Shown in pieces: positions 51,393 to 59,540 of a stretch of 64,000 nt of DNA. The DNA lies in assembly GCA_035650215.1 (NCBI GenBank), contig DASRIC010000055.1:1-64000 (forward strand), read 5' to 3'. The position numbers and the translations under genes were made by a program. Source of the stretch: JACVRW01 sp035650215 (GTDB lineage: Bacteria; Actinomycetota; Thermoleophilia; Solirubrobacterales; Thermoleophilaceae). The first letter of the stretch is position 1. Every line of letters starts with the position of its first letter. Under the pieces are notes generated by a model that searched no databases, was not told the DNA's origin, and saw only the letters and a program-made list of their open reading frames with translations.

Positions 51393-51421
51393 GCCGGCCG
51401 CGGGCCCGCCCCGCGGCCGGC
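51393..51421 (+). terminator. Strong GC hairpin after the amidohydrolase gene
   Basis: Perfect 12-bp arms GCCGGCCGCGGG (51393-51404) and its complement (51410-51421) with loop CCCGC, 17 bp after the stop. No T-run, typical of hairpins in very GC-rich genomes. Confidence 0.6.
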
Positions 51422-51597
51422 CGGCTGGGCCTGCGCCGCGCGGCGTACCCAGGAGGAGCTCGAGGACGGCCAGCGCCGGCCCTGCTGCTGGCCGGGGTGC
51501 AGCCACCGCGAGCCCACCCGCCGCCAGCGCTGCGCCTGCTTCCGTCGGTCGTCCTGGTTCCATGTACTCACCTCGCCCCCCGACCAGGAGGTCCAAC

Positions 51598-52290
51598 GTG
51601 TTCCGCAGGTCCAGGTTCAGCTTCAGCCCCGCCACGGTGCTGTCGCTGATCGCCCTGTTCGTCGCGCTCGGCGGCGCCTCGTACGCGGCCGTGACGATCA
51701 ACGGGCAGAACATCCAGAACAACTCGATTCCGGGCAACAAGCTCAGGAACGGCGCCGTGACCAACAACAAGGTCAAGTCGAACTCGCTCACGGCGAGCCG
51801 CCTGACCTCCGCCGCGCGCGCGAGCCTCACGGGCGCGCAGGGACCACCCGGGCCACAGGGAGCGACGGGCGTGCGCGGTCTGGAGGGTCCGCGGGGTGCC
51901 GAGGGTCCGCGGGGTCTCGAGGGCCCGCAGGGTCTCCAAGGTCCCGCGGGCGTGGCAATTGCCTACGCCGAGGTGAACGCCCAGCCCGCGACCCCCTCGC
52001 TCATCGCCCAGCGCACGAGCGGCATTCTCGCTGTCTCGCGCCCGGCCGGAGGCACCTACTGCCTCTCGCCCACGACCGCGGTGCAGGCCCAGGCGTTCAG
52101 CAGCGGCCAGGCGACGCGGCCTGTGGTGGCCAGCGTGGACCTCGACAACACCACCAACCCTGGGGACCCCCTGGTGTCGGTCGTCGTTCGCGGAAGCAAC
52201 GCCGATTGCCCAGTCGACACGTTCGAGGTCTTGACCTTCCGCAATAGCGCGCCCGACAACACCATCTCGTTCACCCTGATCGTCCCGTAG
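51598..52290 (+). CDS. Collagen-like exported protein
   Basis: 230 aa from GTG 51598, chosen because AGGAGG lies 5 bp before it; ATG 51562 would add 12 residues. N-terminal hydrophobic segment SPATVLSLIALFVALGGAS, then an Asn-rich spacer (NGQNIQNNSIPGNKLRNG) that resembles a folded repeat common in this lineage. Thirteen Gly-X-Y triplets follow (starting GAQGPPGPQGAT), with many GPR/GPQ/GLE units, and a C-terminal globular beta domain with three Cys. Probably a short trimeric collagen stalk presenting the C-terminal head at the surface. Confidence 0.85.
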   Translation: MFRRSRFSFSPATVLSLIALFVALGGASYAAVTINGQNIQNNSIPGNKLRNGAVTNNKVKSNSLTASRLTSAARASLTGAQGPPGPQGATGVRGLEGPRGAEGPRGLEGPQGLQGPAGVAIAYAEVNAQPATPSLIAQRTSGILAVSRPAGGTYCLSPTTAVQAQAFSSGQATRPVVASVDLDNTTNPGDPLVSVVVRGSNADCPVDTFEVLTFRNSAPDNTISFTLIVP

Positions 52291-52315
52291 GCGACAGCTC
52301 ATCTCCGACGCGTAG

Positions 52316-52340
52316 CGGCCGGGGCCCAGCGCCCCGGCCG
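52316..52340 (+). terminator. Terminator hairpin after the collagen-like gene
   Basis: Perfect 10-bp arms CGGCCGGGGC and GCCCCGGCCG with loop CCAGC, followed by TT. It lies 26 bp after the stop codon and before the sulfatase gene. Confidence 0.65.
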
Positions 52341-52390
52341 TTCCGCGGTCGCCCACGGCGAACAGCGAGAGTGCATCTAGCTTTATTCGC

Positions 52391-54478
52391 ATGGCGAGGG
52401 GTCGTGAGCGTGATGGGCGGGCCGGCACGCCGCGGATCAGTCTCCCGTTGAGCGCGCTCCACCTCGTCGTTCTCTCGTCATTCGCGCTCGCCTGGCGGTA
52501 CTTCGATCCGCTCCGCGAGACCCCCCAATTCTTCATCGTGCGCGGGCTCGGGGCCGGCGAGATCGTCTTTTATGCGGTGACGGTCCTCGTGTTGCCGCCA
52601 GCAATCCTCGTCGGCATCGAGTGGATCGCCGGGCTGGCGTCCGCGCGCGCCCGCGATGGCCTTCACCTCCTCTTTGTCGCGGGCTTCTTCGCGTTGATCG
52701 CCTGGCAGGCCGCGAACGACATCCTCAAGCCCGCGCCTTCGTCCGCGACCGTGATCCAGCTCGGTTCGGTGGGGTTGGCGGGAGCGGCTGGGGTGGCGTA
52801 CCGGCGATTCGCGGGGTTCCGCGCATGGCTGACGGTGCTGGCACCCGCGCCGCTGGTGATCCTGATCCTGTTCCTTGTCTTCTCACCGATTCGCCCGATG
52901 GTCTTCGGCGGCGGCGGCCCAGCCCTGGAATCGATCGAGGGGAGCGGCGCACCGGTCGTGGTCGTTGTGCTCGACGAGTTGCCGGTGGTGTCCCTCCTGG
53001 GTCCCGACCGAAGGATCGACGCCGAGCGGTATCCGCACCTCGAGCGGCTGGCGGCAAGCTCGACGTGGTATCGCAACACCGCCAGCACGGCCGACTACAC
53101 GTCCCTGGCTGTACCCACCCTCCTTACCGGCAGGCGAGGCGACCCCGACCAGATTGAGATCGCCGCCGACCATCCCAGCTCCCTGTTCACGCTCCTCGGC
53201 GGCAGCTACCACCTCGACGTGTCCGAAGAGGTGACCGACCTCTGTCAGGCGGCATGCCCCGAGCAGGTCAGGGCACCGCTGGGGATACGGTTGCGCAGGC
53301 TCTACAGCAGCTCGATCGAGGCCATTCCGGCCATCCCGAGCTGGATCAGAGAACCGATCGCTGCCCGGCTCGAGCCACCGGCCACCGACGCGCCGCAGGT
53401 CGCGACCTACTCCCGCAGCGTGCGGCGCTTGAGGCATGCCCCGGCGGAGACCCGGTTCCGCGACTTTCTGCGAATACTCGGCCGCGGGGCGAGCGCGAGT
53501 CTGTACTACTTGCATGTGGGCCTGCCGCACCGCCCCTTTCACACGCTGCCGGATGGCCATCAGTACGAGCCCGCCCTGAACACCGATTACTACGAGCGCT
53601 GGCCGCCCGACGGCCATTTCGCTCGAGAGGCGTATCGGCGACATCTGCTCCAGGTCGGCTATACGGACCGTCTCATGGGGTCCCTCACACGTCGCCTGAA
53701 GCGCGTAGGGCTGTTCGACAGAGCCCTGATCGTGGTGACCGCGGATCACGGAGCGAGCTTTCGGCCGGGCGACCAGTCGCGCAACGTGACCCAGGCCAAC
53801 GCGGCCGAGGTTGCGAAGGTGCCTCTGATCATCAAGGCGCCTGGGCAGCGACGAGGACGGATCTCCGACGCGCGCGTCGAGACACAGGACGTGCTGCCGA
53901 CCATCGCGAAGACGCTCGGGGTACAGATGCCCTGGAGGGTCGAGGGCCGCCCCGCCGGCGAGGGCCGCCCGAGGGACACGGTCGTCATCCAGAGGGTCCA
54001 GGCCGGCGGGACGGTCGCAATCGACTGGACGGCATTGGACCGTGACACGGACGCCGCGCTGGGACGGAAGCTGCGGCTGTTCGGCTGGGGCCGGTCGCGG
54101 CCGGGGCTGTTCGGGGGCGGGCCCGCCCCAGGTCTGATCGGACGCCGAGTCTCGTCGCTACACCTCGCGCCGCGCAGCGACATCCACACCGAAATCACTG
54201 GTGAGTGGCGCTATCAGGATGTCCGCTTGGCAGATCGCGTGCTGCCCGCCGAGGTGAATGGTCGCGTGACGGGACGAGGAACACCTGGTCGCACGATCGC
54301 GGTGGCGGTGAACGGTCGCGTCGTCGCGACAACATGGTCGGCCCCGGACACAGGGCAGTTCTCCACCGTGGTCCCGCCCTCGTCGCTGCGGGACGGTGCG
54401 AACCACATCGAAATTCTCACGCCGGTCCAGGCCGCGCAGGAAGGAGCGCTGGCAGTCCTCCGCGCAACCCGCGACTAG
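52391..54478 (+). CDS. Membrane-anchored sulfatase/phosphatase-superfamily protein
   Basis: 695 aa. Four hydrophobic helices in residues 15-175, then an alkaline-phosphatase-superfamily catalytic domain: VVVVVLDELPVVSLL (metal Asp at the strand end), a Thr-containing segment (STADYTSLAVPTLLTG) where the nucleophile lies, YLHVGLPHRPFH, and VTADHGASFRPGD with metal Asp-His. The C-terminal ~120 residues are a beta module ending in an ILTPVQAAQEG tail. The layout resembles LTA-synthase-like and phosphoglycerol-transferase enzymes acting on envelope polymers or lipids. Substrate unknown. Confidence 0.82.
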   Translation: MARGRERDGRAGTPRISLPLSALHLVVLSSFALAWRYFDPLRETPQFFIVRGLGAGEIVFYAVTVLVLPPAILVGIEWIAGLASARARDGLHLLFVAGFFALIAWQAANDILKPAPSSATVIQLGSVGLAGAAGVAYRRFAGFRAWLTVLAPAPLVILILFLVFSPIRPMVFGGGGPALESIEGSGAPVVVVVLDELPVVSLLGPDRRIDAERYPHLERLAASSTWYRNTASTADYTSLAVPTLLTGRRGDPDQIEIAADHPSSLFTLLGGSYHLDVSEEVTDLCQAACPEQVRAPLGIRLRRLYSSSIEAIPAIPSWIREPIAARLEPPATDAPQVATYSRSVRRLRHAPAETRFRDFLRILGRGASASLYYLHVGLPHRPFHTLPDGHQYEPALNTDYYERWPPDGHFAREAYRRHLLQVGYTDRLMGSLTRRLKRVGLFDRALIVVTADHGASFRPGDQSRNVTQANAAEVAKVPLIIKAPGQRRGRISDARVETQDVLPTIAKTLGVQMPWRVEGRPAGEGRPRDTVVIQRVQAGGTVAIDWTALDRDTDAALGRKLRLFGWGRSRPGLFGGGPAPGLIGRRVSSLHLAPRSDIHTEITGEWRYQDVRLADRVLPAEVNGRVTGRGTPGRTIAVAVNGRVVATTWSAPDTGQFSTVVPPSSLRDGANHIEILTPVQAAQEGALAVLRATRD

Positions 54479-54604
54479 CGCGCGCGTGTCGTCGAGCACC
54501 TCGCCGCCAGGGGCCGCAATCCGACCACCCCTCCTTCGCGGGCACCACGAGGGATTAGGACCGGTACCGCGAATGATTCCCCGAGCCCCGTCGAAGGAGC
54601 AGCT

Positions 54605-55306
54605 GTGAACGAAGTCCGCCCCGGCGGCGTCATCGGACGCGCGTGGGACATCTACAAGAGCCAGTTCGGCCTGCTGTTCATCGCTGCCGTGCTGCTCACG
54701 CTGATCACGCTCGCGGTGGCGTTCATCGTGGGTCCGCTCGTCGGCGTGGTCAACTTCGTCCTCGGCCTGTTCTACACCGGCGCTGTCGTCCGGCTGGTCC
54801 AGGACGTGGAGGACGGGCGGCGCGATGAGGAGGCGAGTACGTTGTTCAAAGACGTCGCGCCGGTGTTCTGGCAGCTCCTCGCCGTAGCGATCCTGGCCGG
54901 TATCGCGATCGCGATCGGCTTCATCCTGCTGATCATCCCGGGTCTGATCCTGATCACCATCTGGTCGGTCGTCGTGCCGGTCGTCGTGCTCGAGAAGCCC
55001 GGCGTGTTCGCGTCCTTCGGTCGCAGCCGCGAGCTCGTTCGCGGGCACGGCTGGCAAGTATTCGGCACCCTCGTGCTTGCCTGGCTGATCGTGGTAGGCC
55101 TGGCGCTGGTCGCGGGCTTGATCGTCGGAGTGGCCGGAGCCGGCGACTTCGTGGTGGCGGTCGTGAACTGGCTCTTGACCGCGCTGACGCTGCCGCTTGT
55201 CGCGCTCGTGGCCTCGGTCCTCTACTTCCGCCTCTTGGCGATCAAGAACGAGGTGACGGCGACCGATCCGCAGCCGGTCGACCCGGGCCAGCAGCCGGCG
55301 ACCTAG
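54605..55306 (+). CDS. Polytopic membrane protein, paralog of the one at 23166
   Basis: 233 aa, GTG with AAGGAGCAG upstream. Six hydrophobic helices; a central FILLIIPGLILITIWSVVV helix followed by VVVLEKPGVFASFGRSRELVRGHGWQVFGT, equivalent to the IIPGIYL helix and GERGPAALTRS loop of the 23166 protein. Short Pro-rich C-terminus. Function unknown. It is the last gene before the tRNA fragment. Confidence 0.76.
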   Translation: MNEVRPGGVIGRAWDIYKSQFGLLFIAAVLLTLITLAVAFIVGPLVGVVNFVLGLFYTGAVVRLVQDVEDGRRDEEASTLFKDVAPVFWQLLAVAILAGIAIAIGFILLIIPGLILITIWSVVVPVVVLEKPGVFASFGRSRELVRGHGWQVFGTLVLAWLIVVGLALVAGLIVGVAGAGDFVVAVVNWLLTALTLPLVALVASVLYFRLLAIKNEVTATDPQPVDPGQQPAT

Positions 55307-55335
55307 AGCTCGCACACCCGTCTGTTTCTCCCGCC

Positions 55336-55374
55336 TGGCGAGGGCCAGACTCGAACTGGCGACACCACGACTGT
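55336..55374 (-). other. tRNA 3'-end fragment (probable integration scar)
   Basis: On the minus strand: CGTGG (end of an anticodon stem), a short variable loop, a perfect T arm (GCCAG-TTCGAGT-CTGGC, complement of 55344-55360), then CCTCGCC acceptor strand and discriminator A (55336), without encoded CCA. No matching GGCGAGG 5' half or D arm is present on either side. The 3' halves of tRNA genes are the usual targets and left-behind ends of integrating elements. The tRNA identity is not certain. Confidence 0.6.
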
Positions 55375-55518
55375 GGCGCGGGCGATCTCGACCGGTGAGC
55401 GTGGGTTTCCGCGGTCGGCCGCGAGTTGATTGAGGTCGTCGGGGGCGCCGCTGGCCGACTCGATTTAGACGAGTGGTTTGCACCGCGTTCGATCCGTGAG
55501 ACATGAGACAGTGGACGG

Positions 55519-56115
55519 GTGCCCTGTCGCGTTGTCTTCGAGGGCGAGTTGGCGAAGCTGCGCGTCAGCCTGGTGGAGCGTCAGGAGGAGCTCCCGTCGG
55601 AGACGGCGGTTGTTCGCGCGCGGCGTAATTTCGCTGAGCTCTTCGAGGGGCGGGACACCGGCCTGGATCCCGAGGAGTTGCGGAGCAGTCTCGAGGCCGA
55701 GCTGACCGATGAGGCTCGCAGGCTGCTTGCGTCAGACGAGGTAACCGTCGAGCTGGAGTGGGAGCGCGGCTCTCTCGAGGTCCTGGCGCTGATCGCCTGC
55801 GGGAAGGTGGTCGCCGACATCGGCGCCTTTCTCGGCGGCGTTCGCGAGATCCGCAACCTGTTCCCTGAGCGCGTGCGGCAGCGGATCTCGGCGTGGCTCG
55901 GCCGCGATGTCGCGATGCGTCATGCGCGCCTCGAGTCGGGGGCGGGGTTGCTCCGCGGCAGGCCCGCGGACGTGGACAAGGCCGAGGCGGCTCGTGGGGG
56001 TCGGCCGTTCAGAGTGGGCGAGCTTGCGGCGTACGCCGTGCTGGCGCTGGCGGTGCTGGTGATCGTCGCGGCCGTCGTGATCGGCGGCGCCGCATTGCTC
56101 ATCAGAGGGCAGTGA
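55519..56115 (+). CDS. Hypothetical single-pass membrane protein
   Basis: 198 aa, GTG start. Charged N-terminal half (ELAKLRVSLVERQEELPSE, EELRSSLEAELTDEARRLL), then VTVELEWERGSLEVLALIACGKVVADIGAFLGGVREI as a moderately hydrophobic segment in two parts, and a C-terminal transmembrane helix (about residues 168-195). The 'WERGSLE...' region followed by a helix is vaguely like small membrane-linked modules of predicted conflict systems, but I do not recognise a family. Its TGA overlaps the GTG of the next gene, so the pair is coupled. It lies between two tRNA fragments. Confidence 0.65.
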   Translation: MPCRVVFEGELAKLRVSLVERQEELPSETAVVRARRNFAELFEGRDTGLDPEELRSSLEAELTDEARRLLASDEVTVELEWERGSLEVLALIACGKVVADIGAFLGGVREIRNLFPERVRQRISAWLGRDVAMRHARLESGAGLLRGRPADVDKAEAARGGRPFRVGELAAYAVLALAVLVIVAAVVIGGAALLIRGQ

Positions 56116-57155
56116 AGCCCAAGGTCAACGTCAACGTCAGCGCGCTCGTGGGGGGGGTGACGGCGCTCTTCGGGGTGATCGGCGCGCTCGCGGCCACCGG
56201 GGTGATCGGCCGGCTCGAGCGCAACGAGCCCGAGGCGCTGATCGCCGCGGTACTGATTGTCCTGCTGGGGTCGGCCATGCTCGTGATCGCCGGTCTGCCG
56301 ATCACGACGGGCGGGTCGGAGCTGTTCGCCATCCTGGTCGGCACCGGATTGACGCTCATAGGCATTGGCTGGGCGGTCGCCGCGGGCATCAGCGACGCGA
56401 GGCGCAGCGAACGCCCCCAGCTGGACGTCTCCGTGGAAGCCAAGGAGTCGCTGGTGAAGGGCAGCGTCAAAGCCTCCAACCTGGCGTCGACCAGGACGCT
56501 TGTCGTCCTGGTCGAGGGCCTGAAGCCGAGCGCGGCCGAAAGCCGCAATTGGGAAGTGGCGACCCTCGCCCAGTTCTACGTGGGGCCGGACGCCGACGGG
56601 AAGGTCGACATGCCGCTGAGCGTGATCGTGCCGTCGAAGGGCTACTCGAACGTGGGCATCAAGGCGAGGACGAGCGACAGCGACACCTGCGCCGAATACC
56701 CGAGGCGCGGCGGAGACGAGACCTTCAAAGACCAGATCAACGAGGCGGGCGCCGGCTGCGCGGTGCTTCCGTTACCGGCGCAGAAGGAGGCGGAGGGGTC
56801 CGCGGCGACCGCGAAGCCGAAGGCCACGGTCAAGTGGAAGGGCACCCGCCTGAGCGCCGGGCGGGTACGGCTCCAGGTGACTGCGACCGGCGCCGGAGAG
56901 CGGGTCGCCCTGCTCGTGGGCGGTGTTAGGCGCGAGCGGACACAGCAGCTTCTTCGCTCCGTCAACCCGATCGGCAAGGACGGCGCCTACCGCTCGAACA
57001 TCGCAGTCCGGGTCGGGCGCGGGTTGACGCGCCTGTGTGCGCGAGCCGACGTCCTCGACGCCGACGAGCGCGCGCCCACGCGCCTGCGCCGCTGCCCGCT
57101 TCCGCGCTCCATGAGGGTCGGCGCCGCGGGCGACGAGCTGCGACTGACCCGTTAG
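56112..57155 (+). CDS. Hypothetical membrane protein with extracytoplasmic beta region
   Basis: 347 aa from the GTG inside GTGA. Three hydrophobic helices in the first ~90 residues (VSALVGGVTALFGVIGALAA, LIAAVLIVLLGSAMLVIAGL, FAILVGTGLTLIGIGWAVAAG). A beta-rich domain follows (QLDVSVEAKESLVKGSVKASN, LAQFYVGPDADGKVDMPLSV), with two Cys (TCAEYP, GCAVLP) and a basic tail (TRLRRCPLPRSMRV). The final ~100 residues (KATVKWKGTRLSAGRVRLQV) look like an immunoglobulin-type module. No family recognised. Partner of the overlapping upstream gene. Confidence 0.65.
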   Translation: MKPKVNVNVSALVGGVTALFGVIGALAATGVIGRLERNEPEALIAAVLIVLLGSAMLVIAGLPITTGGSELFAILVGTGLTLIGIGWAVAAGISDARRSERPQLDVSVEAKESLVKGSVKASNLASTRTLVVLVEGLKPSAAESRNWEVATLAQFYVGPDADGKVDMPLSVIVPSKGYSNVGIKARTSDSDTCAEYPRRGGDETFKDQINEAGAGCAVLPLPAQKEAEGSAATAKPKATVKWKGTRLSAGRVRLQVTATGAGERVALLVGGVRRERTQQLLRSVNPIGKDGAYRSNIAVRVGRGLTRLCARADVLDADERAPTRLRRCPLPRSMRVGAAGDELRLTR

Positions 57156-57678
57156 GGCCGGTCGCGCAGCGGGCGCCCGTATGCTCGTGCCGGGCGCGTT
57201 AACGCCCCGCTCGAGCTGGCGTTCCGGCTGGGGATCTCGACGCTCCGCAACTCGGCCGCCACAAGGCCCATCTAGGCCCGCAGCCTCCGGCCGCCGCTGA
57301 TGGTCCGCGCGGAAGTGCGGGTGGACGACCACCGATTTCACGATTATGAGTCGTGCACGGGGCTGTGAACCGCGGGCATGCGCGGCGCCTCGAGCACACG
57401 AAGCCCTGGAACTCGAGATATCGCGACCGCGACGCTCTGCCGCGCTTACCCGGGGTTGTGCCCCGGCGTCGACGCCTGGCGGAGCCGAGCGGCGGCGAGT
57501 ACGGATCGCGATCGCCGCCAGGAATGCCGGAACCGCGGAGGAGTCGCCATGGAGGCGGCCGTGGCCCGGTCGCCTGCCGGGCCGGTCCTCAGCGGGCCAA
57601 TTCCACCAGCGCGGCGAGCCGCGCGAGCGCCTGCGCGGCTCAGAGTGCATCTTCGCGCCAGAAGGGCAGCGCGTGGGT
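57156..57678. other. Gene-poor stretch with a tRNA-like fragment
   Basis: About 520 bp without a convincing gene. Short open frames exist on both strands, but they lack ribosome sites and recognisable motifs. The only structured item seen is the CAT-anticodon tRNA-like fragment at 57318-57355. Confidence 0.55.
57318..57355 (-). pseudogene. Degenerate tRNA fragment with CAT anticodon arm
   Basis: On the minus strand: perfect 5-bp anticodon stem CACGA-CTCATAA-TCGTG (57339-57355), with the 7-nt loop in canonical form (C32, U33, anticodon CAU, A37, A38), a 5-nt variable region, then GGTGG-TCGT-CCACC, a T arm that has lost three loop bases. No D arm or acceptor stem. It looks like a broken elongator Met (or Ile2) tRNA. 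Might be left from integration or recombination. Confidence 0.5.
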
Positions 57679-57915
57679 TCATGTCTCGACCGCGTATAGC
57701 TGCCACTCTCCGGGCGCTCCTTTCAGTGAATGGATGCCGCGGTCGTGAACGGTATGCCTGAGCCAACGACGAGGTCTTTGAGCGTGCCCGACACGACTAC
57801 CTCGCCCGGGCCCGCGATGCCGGCCCCGCGCGCACCGATGTGCACTGCAAGGCCCCTCCTCCCATCGAACGCGCCCGCTTTCCCGCGGATCGGACACTCT
57901 CTCCGCACGACTCCT
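57679..57915 (-). pseudogene. Remnant of a class III cyclase C-terminus, frameshifted
   Basis: One frame reads FDGRRGLAVHIGARGAG and GPGEVVVSGTLKDLVVGSG, the conserved end of actinobacterial cyclase domains (GIAVHIGARV, LVSxTVKDLVAGSG). After 'GIPF' the match switches frame to DRGIHSLKGAPGEWQLYAVET and a stop, as in DRGxHxLKGVPGxWxLYAV endings. A one-base deletion near 57750 explains the switch. No catalytic part of the domain remains upstream. Confidence 0.7.
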
Positions 57916-58027
57916 TCGGCCATGAAGCGAGGCGTCGCCGCCGAGCCGAGGAACGGGCGTTCTCCCTCGCGCGCTGCCGGCGCGGGGCGCTGAGGGGACG
58001 TCGTGACGGACTTGTGCAGGCGGCGGG

Positions 58028-58588
58028 CTAGCCGCGGTCCCGCCAAAAGAAGTAGTCGGCGCTGTAGGGCACGGCCGTCGTGGCGCCCGGCGTACAGGTC
58101 CCGGCCGGAGCGACGCCACCGGTCGTGTTGAGCCTTTGGATCCACGTGGTCTGCCCGAGCCGGCCGGGACTCGTGGCGACCGCCTGCAGGAGCAGCCAGG
58201 CGATGTTCCCGGTGCCTCCCGCCGCGCTCTGCGTCCGCGAGGCCTCGACCGAGCTGCCCCCCTTCCACTGCCACACGGGGAGCCCGGTCGAGAAGTTGAG
58301 GAAATGGGTGCCGACCGGCTTCGGAGCGCCCGTCGTCTTGTAGAGCGTCGCCTCCGGATCGGTGAACAGCCAGGAGCCGTTCACCTGACACGTGTACTTC
58401 TGGACGCCGCTCGCCTGCAGGACGAGGTAGAGCCGACTGTCGGGCGCGTACGTCCGCGGATCGAGCAGGTCGCCGGGAGCGGTCTGCGGCGCCGGCCGCG
58501 CCGACGCGGCGGCTGCGACGACAGCGCTCACCGCGACGACCCCTGCGAAGACGACGGTGGAGCGAGCAAGGCGACGGTTGGTCTTCAC
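58028..58588 (-). CDS. Secreted DUF3455-like protein
   Basis: 186 aa, ATG with AGGAG 14 bp upstream. Signal peptide (residues 1-31, ending AAAASA|RPA). Then the DUF3455 layout: LYLVLQASGVQKYTCQ, WLFTDPEATLYKTTGAPKPVGTHF, IAWLLLQAVATSPG, TWIQRLNTTGGVAPAGTC and YSADYFFW. The family is known from bacteria and fungal surface proteins, function unknown. It stands alone downstream of a hairpin at 58803. Confidence 0.8.
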   Translation of the reverse strand: MKTNRRLARSTVVFAGVVAVSAVVAAAASARPAPQTAPGDLLDPRTYAPDSRLYLVLQASGVQKYTCQVNGSWLFTDPEATLYKTTGAPKPVGTHFLNFSTGLPVWQWKGGSSVEASRTQSAAGGTGNIAWLLLQAVATSPGRLGQTTWIQRLNTTGGVAPAGTCTPGATTAVPYSADYFFWRDRG

Positions 58589-58913
58589 TCTCGATCTCCT
58601 GGGGACTCGGCTGGGCAGCTACTCGCGTGATCGTCTCATGCTCAGCCGTCGGCTGCACCTGACAATCATCGCCCTGTCCGGGCCGCGGTCGGGTCTCGAG
58701 CCCAATCCGCACACCCCGATACAACCCCTTCGGCGACCAAGCAGTCGCCTCCTGGCCGCCGGCGCGCGCTATCGCGAAGGACGAGCAACATCGCTGGCTG
58801 GCGGCGAGATCTCTCCGATCTCGCCTCCTGCATCGTCCTGCAAACCGAAAGTCAAGCGAGCCCGGAACCGCGGAGTCGATAGCGCTGGGGCTCGTCCCTC
58901 GTGACAGCGACGC
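58589..58913. other. Intergenic stretch with one perfect hairpin
   Basis: About 325 bp upstream of the DUF3455 gene. It contains a perfect 9-bp hairpin, GGCGAGATC (58803-58811), loop TCTCC, complement 58817-58825, possibly ending transcription of the remnant to its right on the minus strand. The promoter for the DUF3455 gene should lie here, but I cannot name it; a TTGTCA box near 58661-58666 (minus strand) lacks a clear -10. Confidence 0.4.
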
Positions 58914-59308
58914 TCACCCCGCATCGGCGCGTGCTTCTGCCTCAAGCAGCAGCTCGTGCGAGTCCTTGACGCACGCCGCTGCATAGACGTCGTCCGATTT
59001 TGTGGATCAGCCCGCGTTAATCAAGTCATCGACGGCGGTCCGCCAACGAGCCTCGGCCTCGGCGACGTCAGCCGTCATCGCTTCCATTAGCTGGGCATGC
59101 CGGCGTCAAGTTCGTCGCGCGAGATCGACAGTCGTTCACCACTAACCTCTGGTGGTGCCCAGCCGCGTGTGACCGGACCAACCTGTTCCGAGGTGCCGAA
59201 GAAGCCACCGAGCAGGTGTTCGGCCGACGCCCGGACGGCAGGCGTGCCAAGGAGCATCACCTGCGCGAAGACACGCAGTACATCGTCGCGCTCTTCGACG
59301 CGCACCAC
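58914..59308 (-). pseudogene. Decayed gene or short-ORF pair, unknown function
   Basis: Minus strand: a 73-codon frame (59308-59087; VRVEERDDVLRVFAQVMLLG ... SRDELDAGMPS) ends in TAATG, overlapping a second frame MEAMTADVAEAEARW...LINAG of 26 codons. That frame stops with TGA at 59007 but continues coding-like and in frame as SDDVYAAACVKDSHELLLE to 58914. Helical, charged composition and the in-frame continuation suggest one former gene broken by a nonsense change and a frameshift. No family recognised. Confidence 0.35.
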
Positions 59309-59354
59309 AGGTGTGCGCGATTCCCAGTCGGTCAGACGCCGCTGATCACAGCGG

Positions 59355-59396
59355 CTTGCCCATGCGTGACTTGTTCGGACCTATCCCGCTATGAGC
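59355..59396. repeat. 42-bp direct repeat, left copy
   Basis: Starts CTTGCCCATGCGTGA and ends with GAGC; 39 of 42 positions identical to the copy at 60123. Same orientation, 726 bp between the copies. They enclose the DUF2294 gene. Confidence 0.85.
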
Positions 59397-59540
59397 ACGG
59401 AGGCGGGCCCACGACCTGCCCAGAGCGGAGCGGTCGTGTTCCCGGATCCCCTGGGATAACCGGCCAGGCAAACCCATGCCCTAGCCCGGCCCTCGAATGG
59501 CTGGTGCCCGAAGCCGCGAAGGCGAAACCAGGCGGGCTGT

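Noticed and set aside
55336..55374. A complete tRNA gene at 55.34 kb
   Set aside because: Only the T arm and acceptor 3' strand pair properly; no D arm and no complementary 5' acceptor strand within 100 bp on either side.
57353..57766. Overlapping short frames around 57.4-57.7 kb
   Set aside because: Several frames on both strands with Arg/Ala/Ser-rich random composition and no start context.
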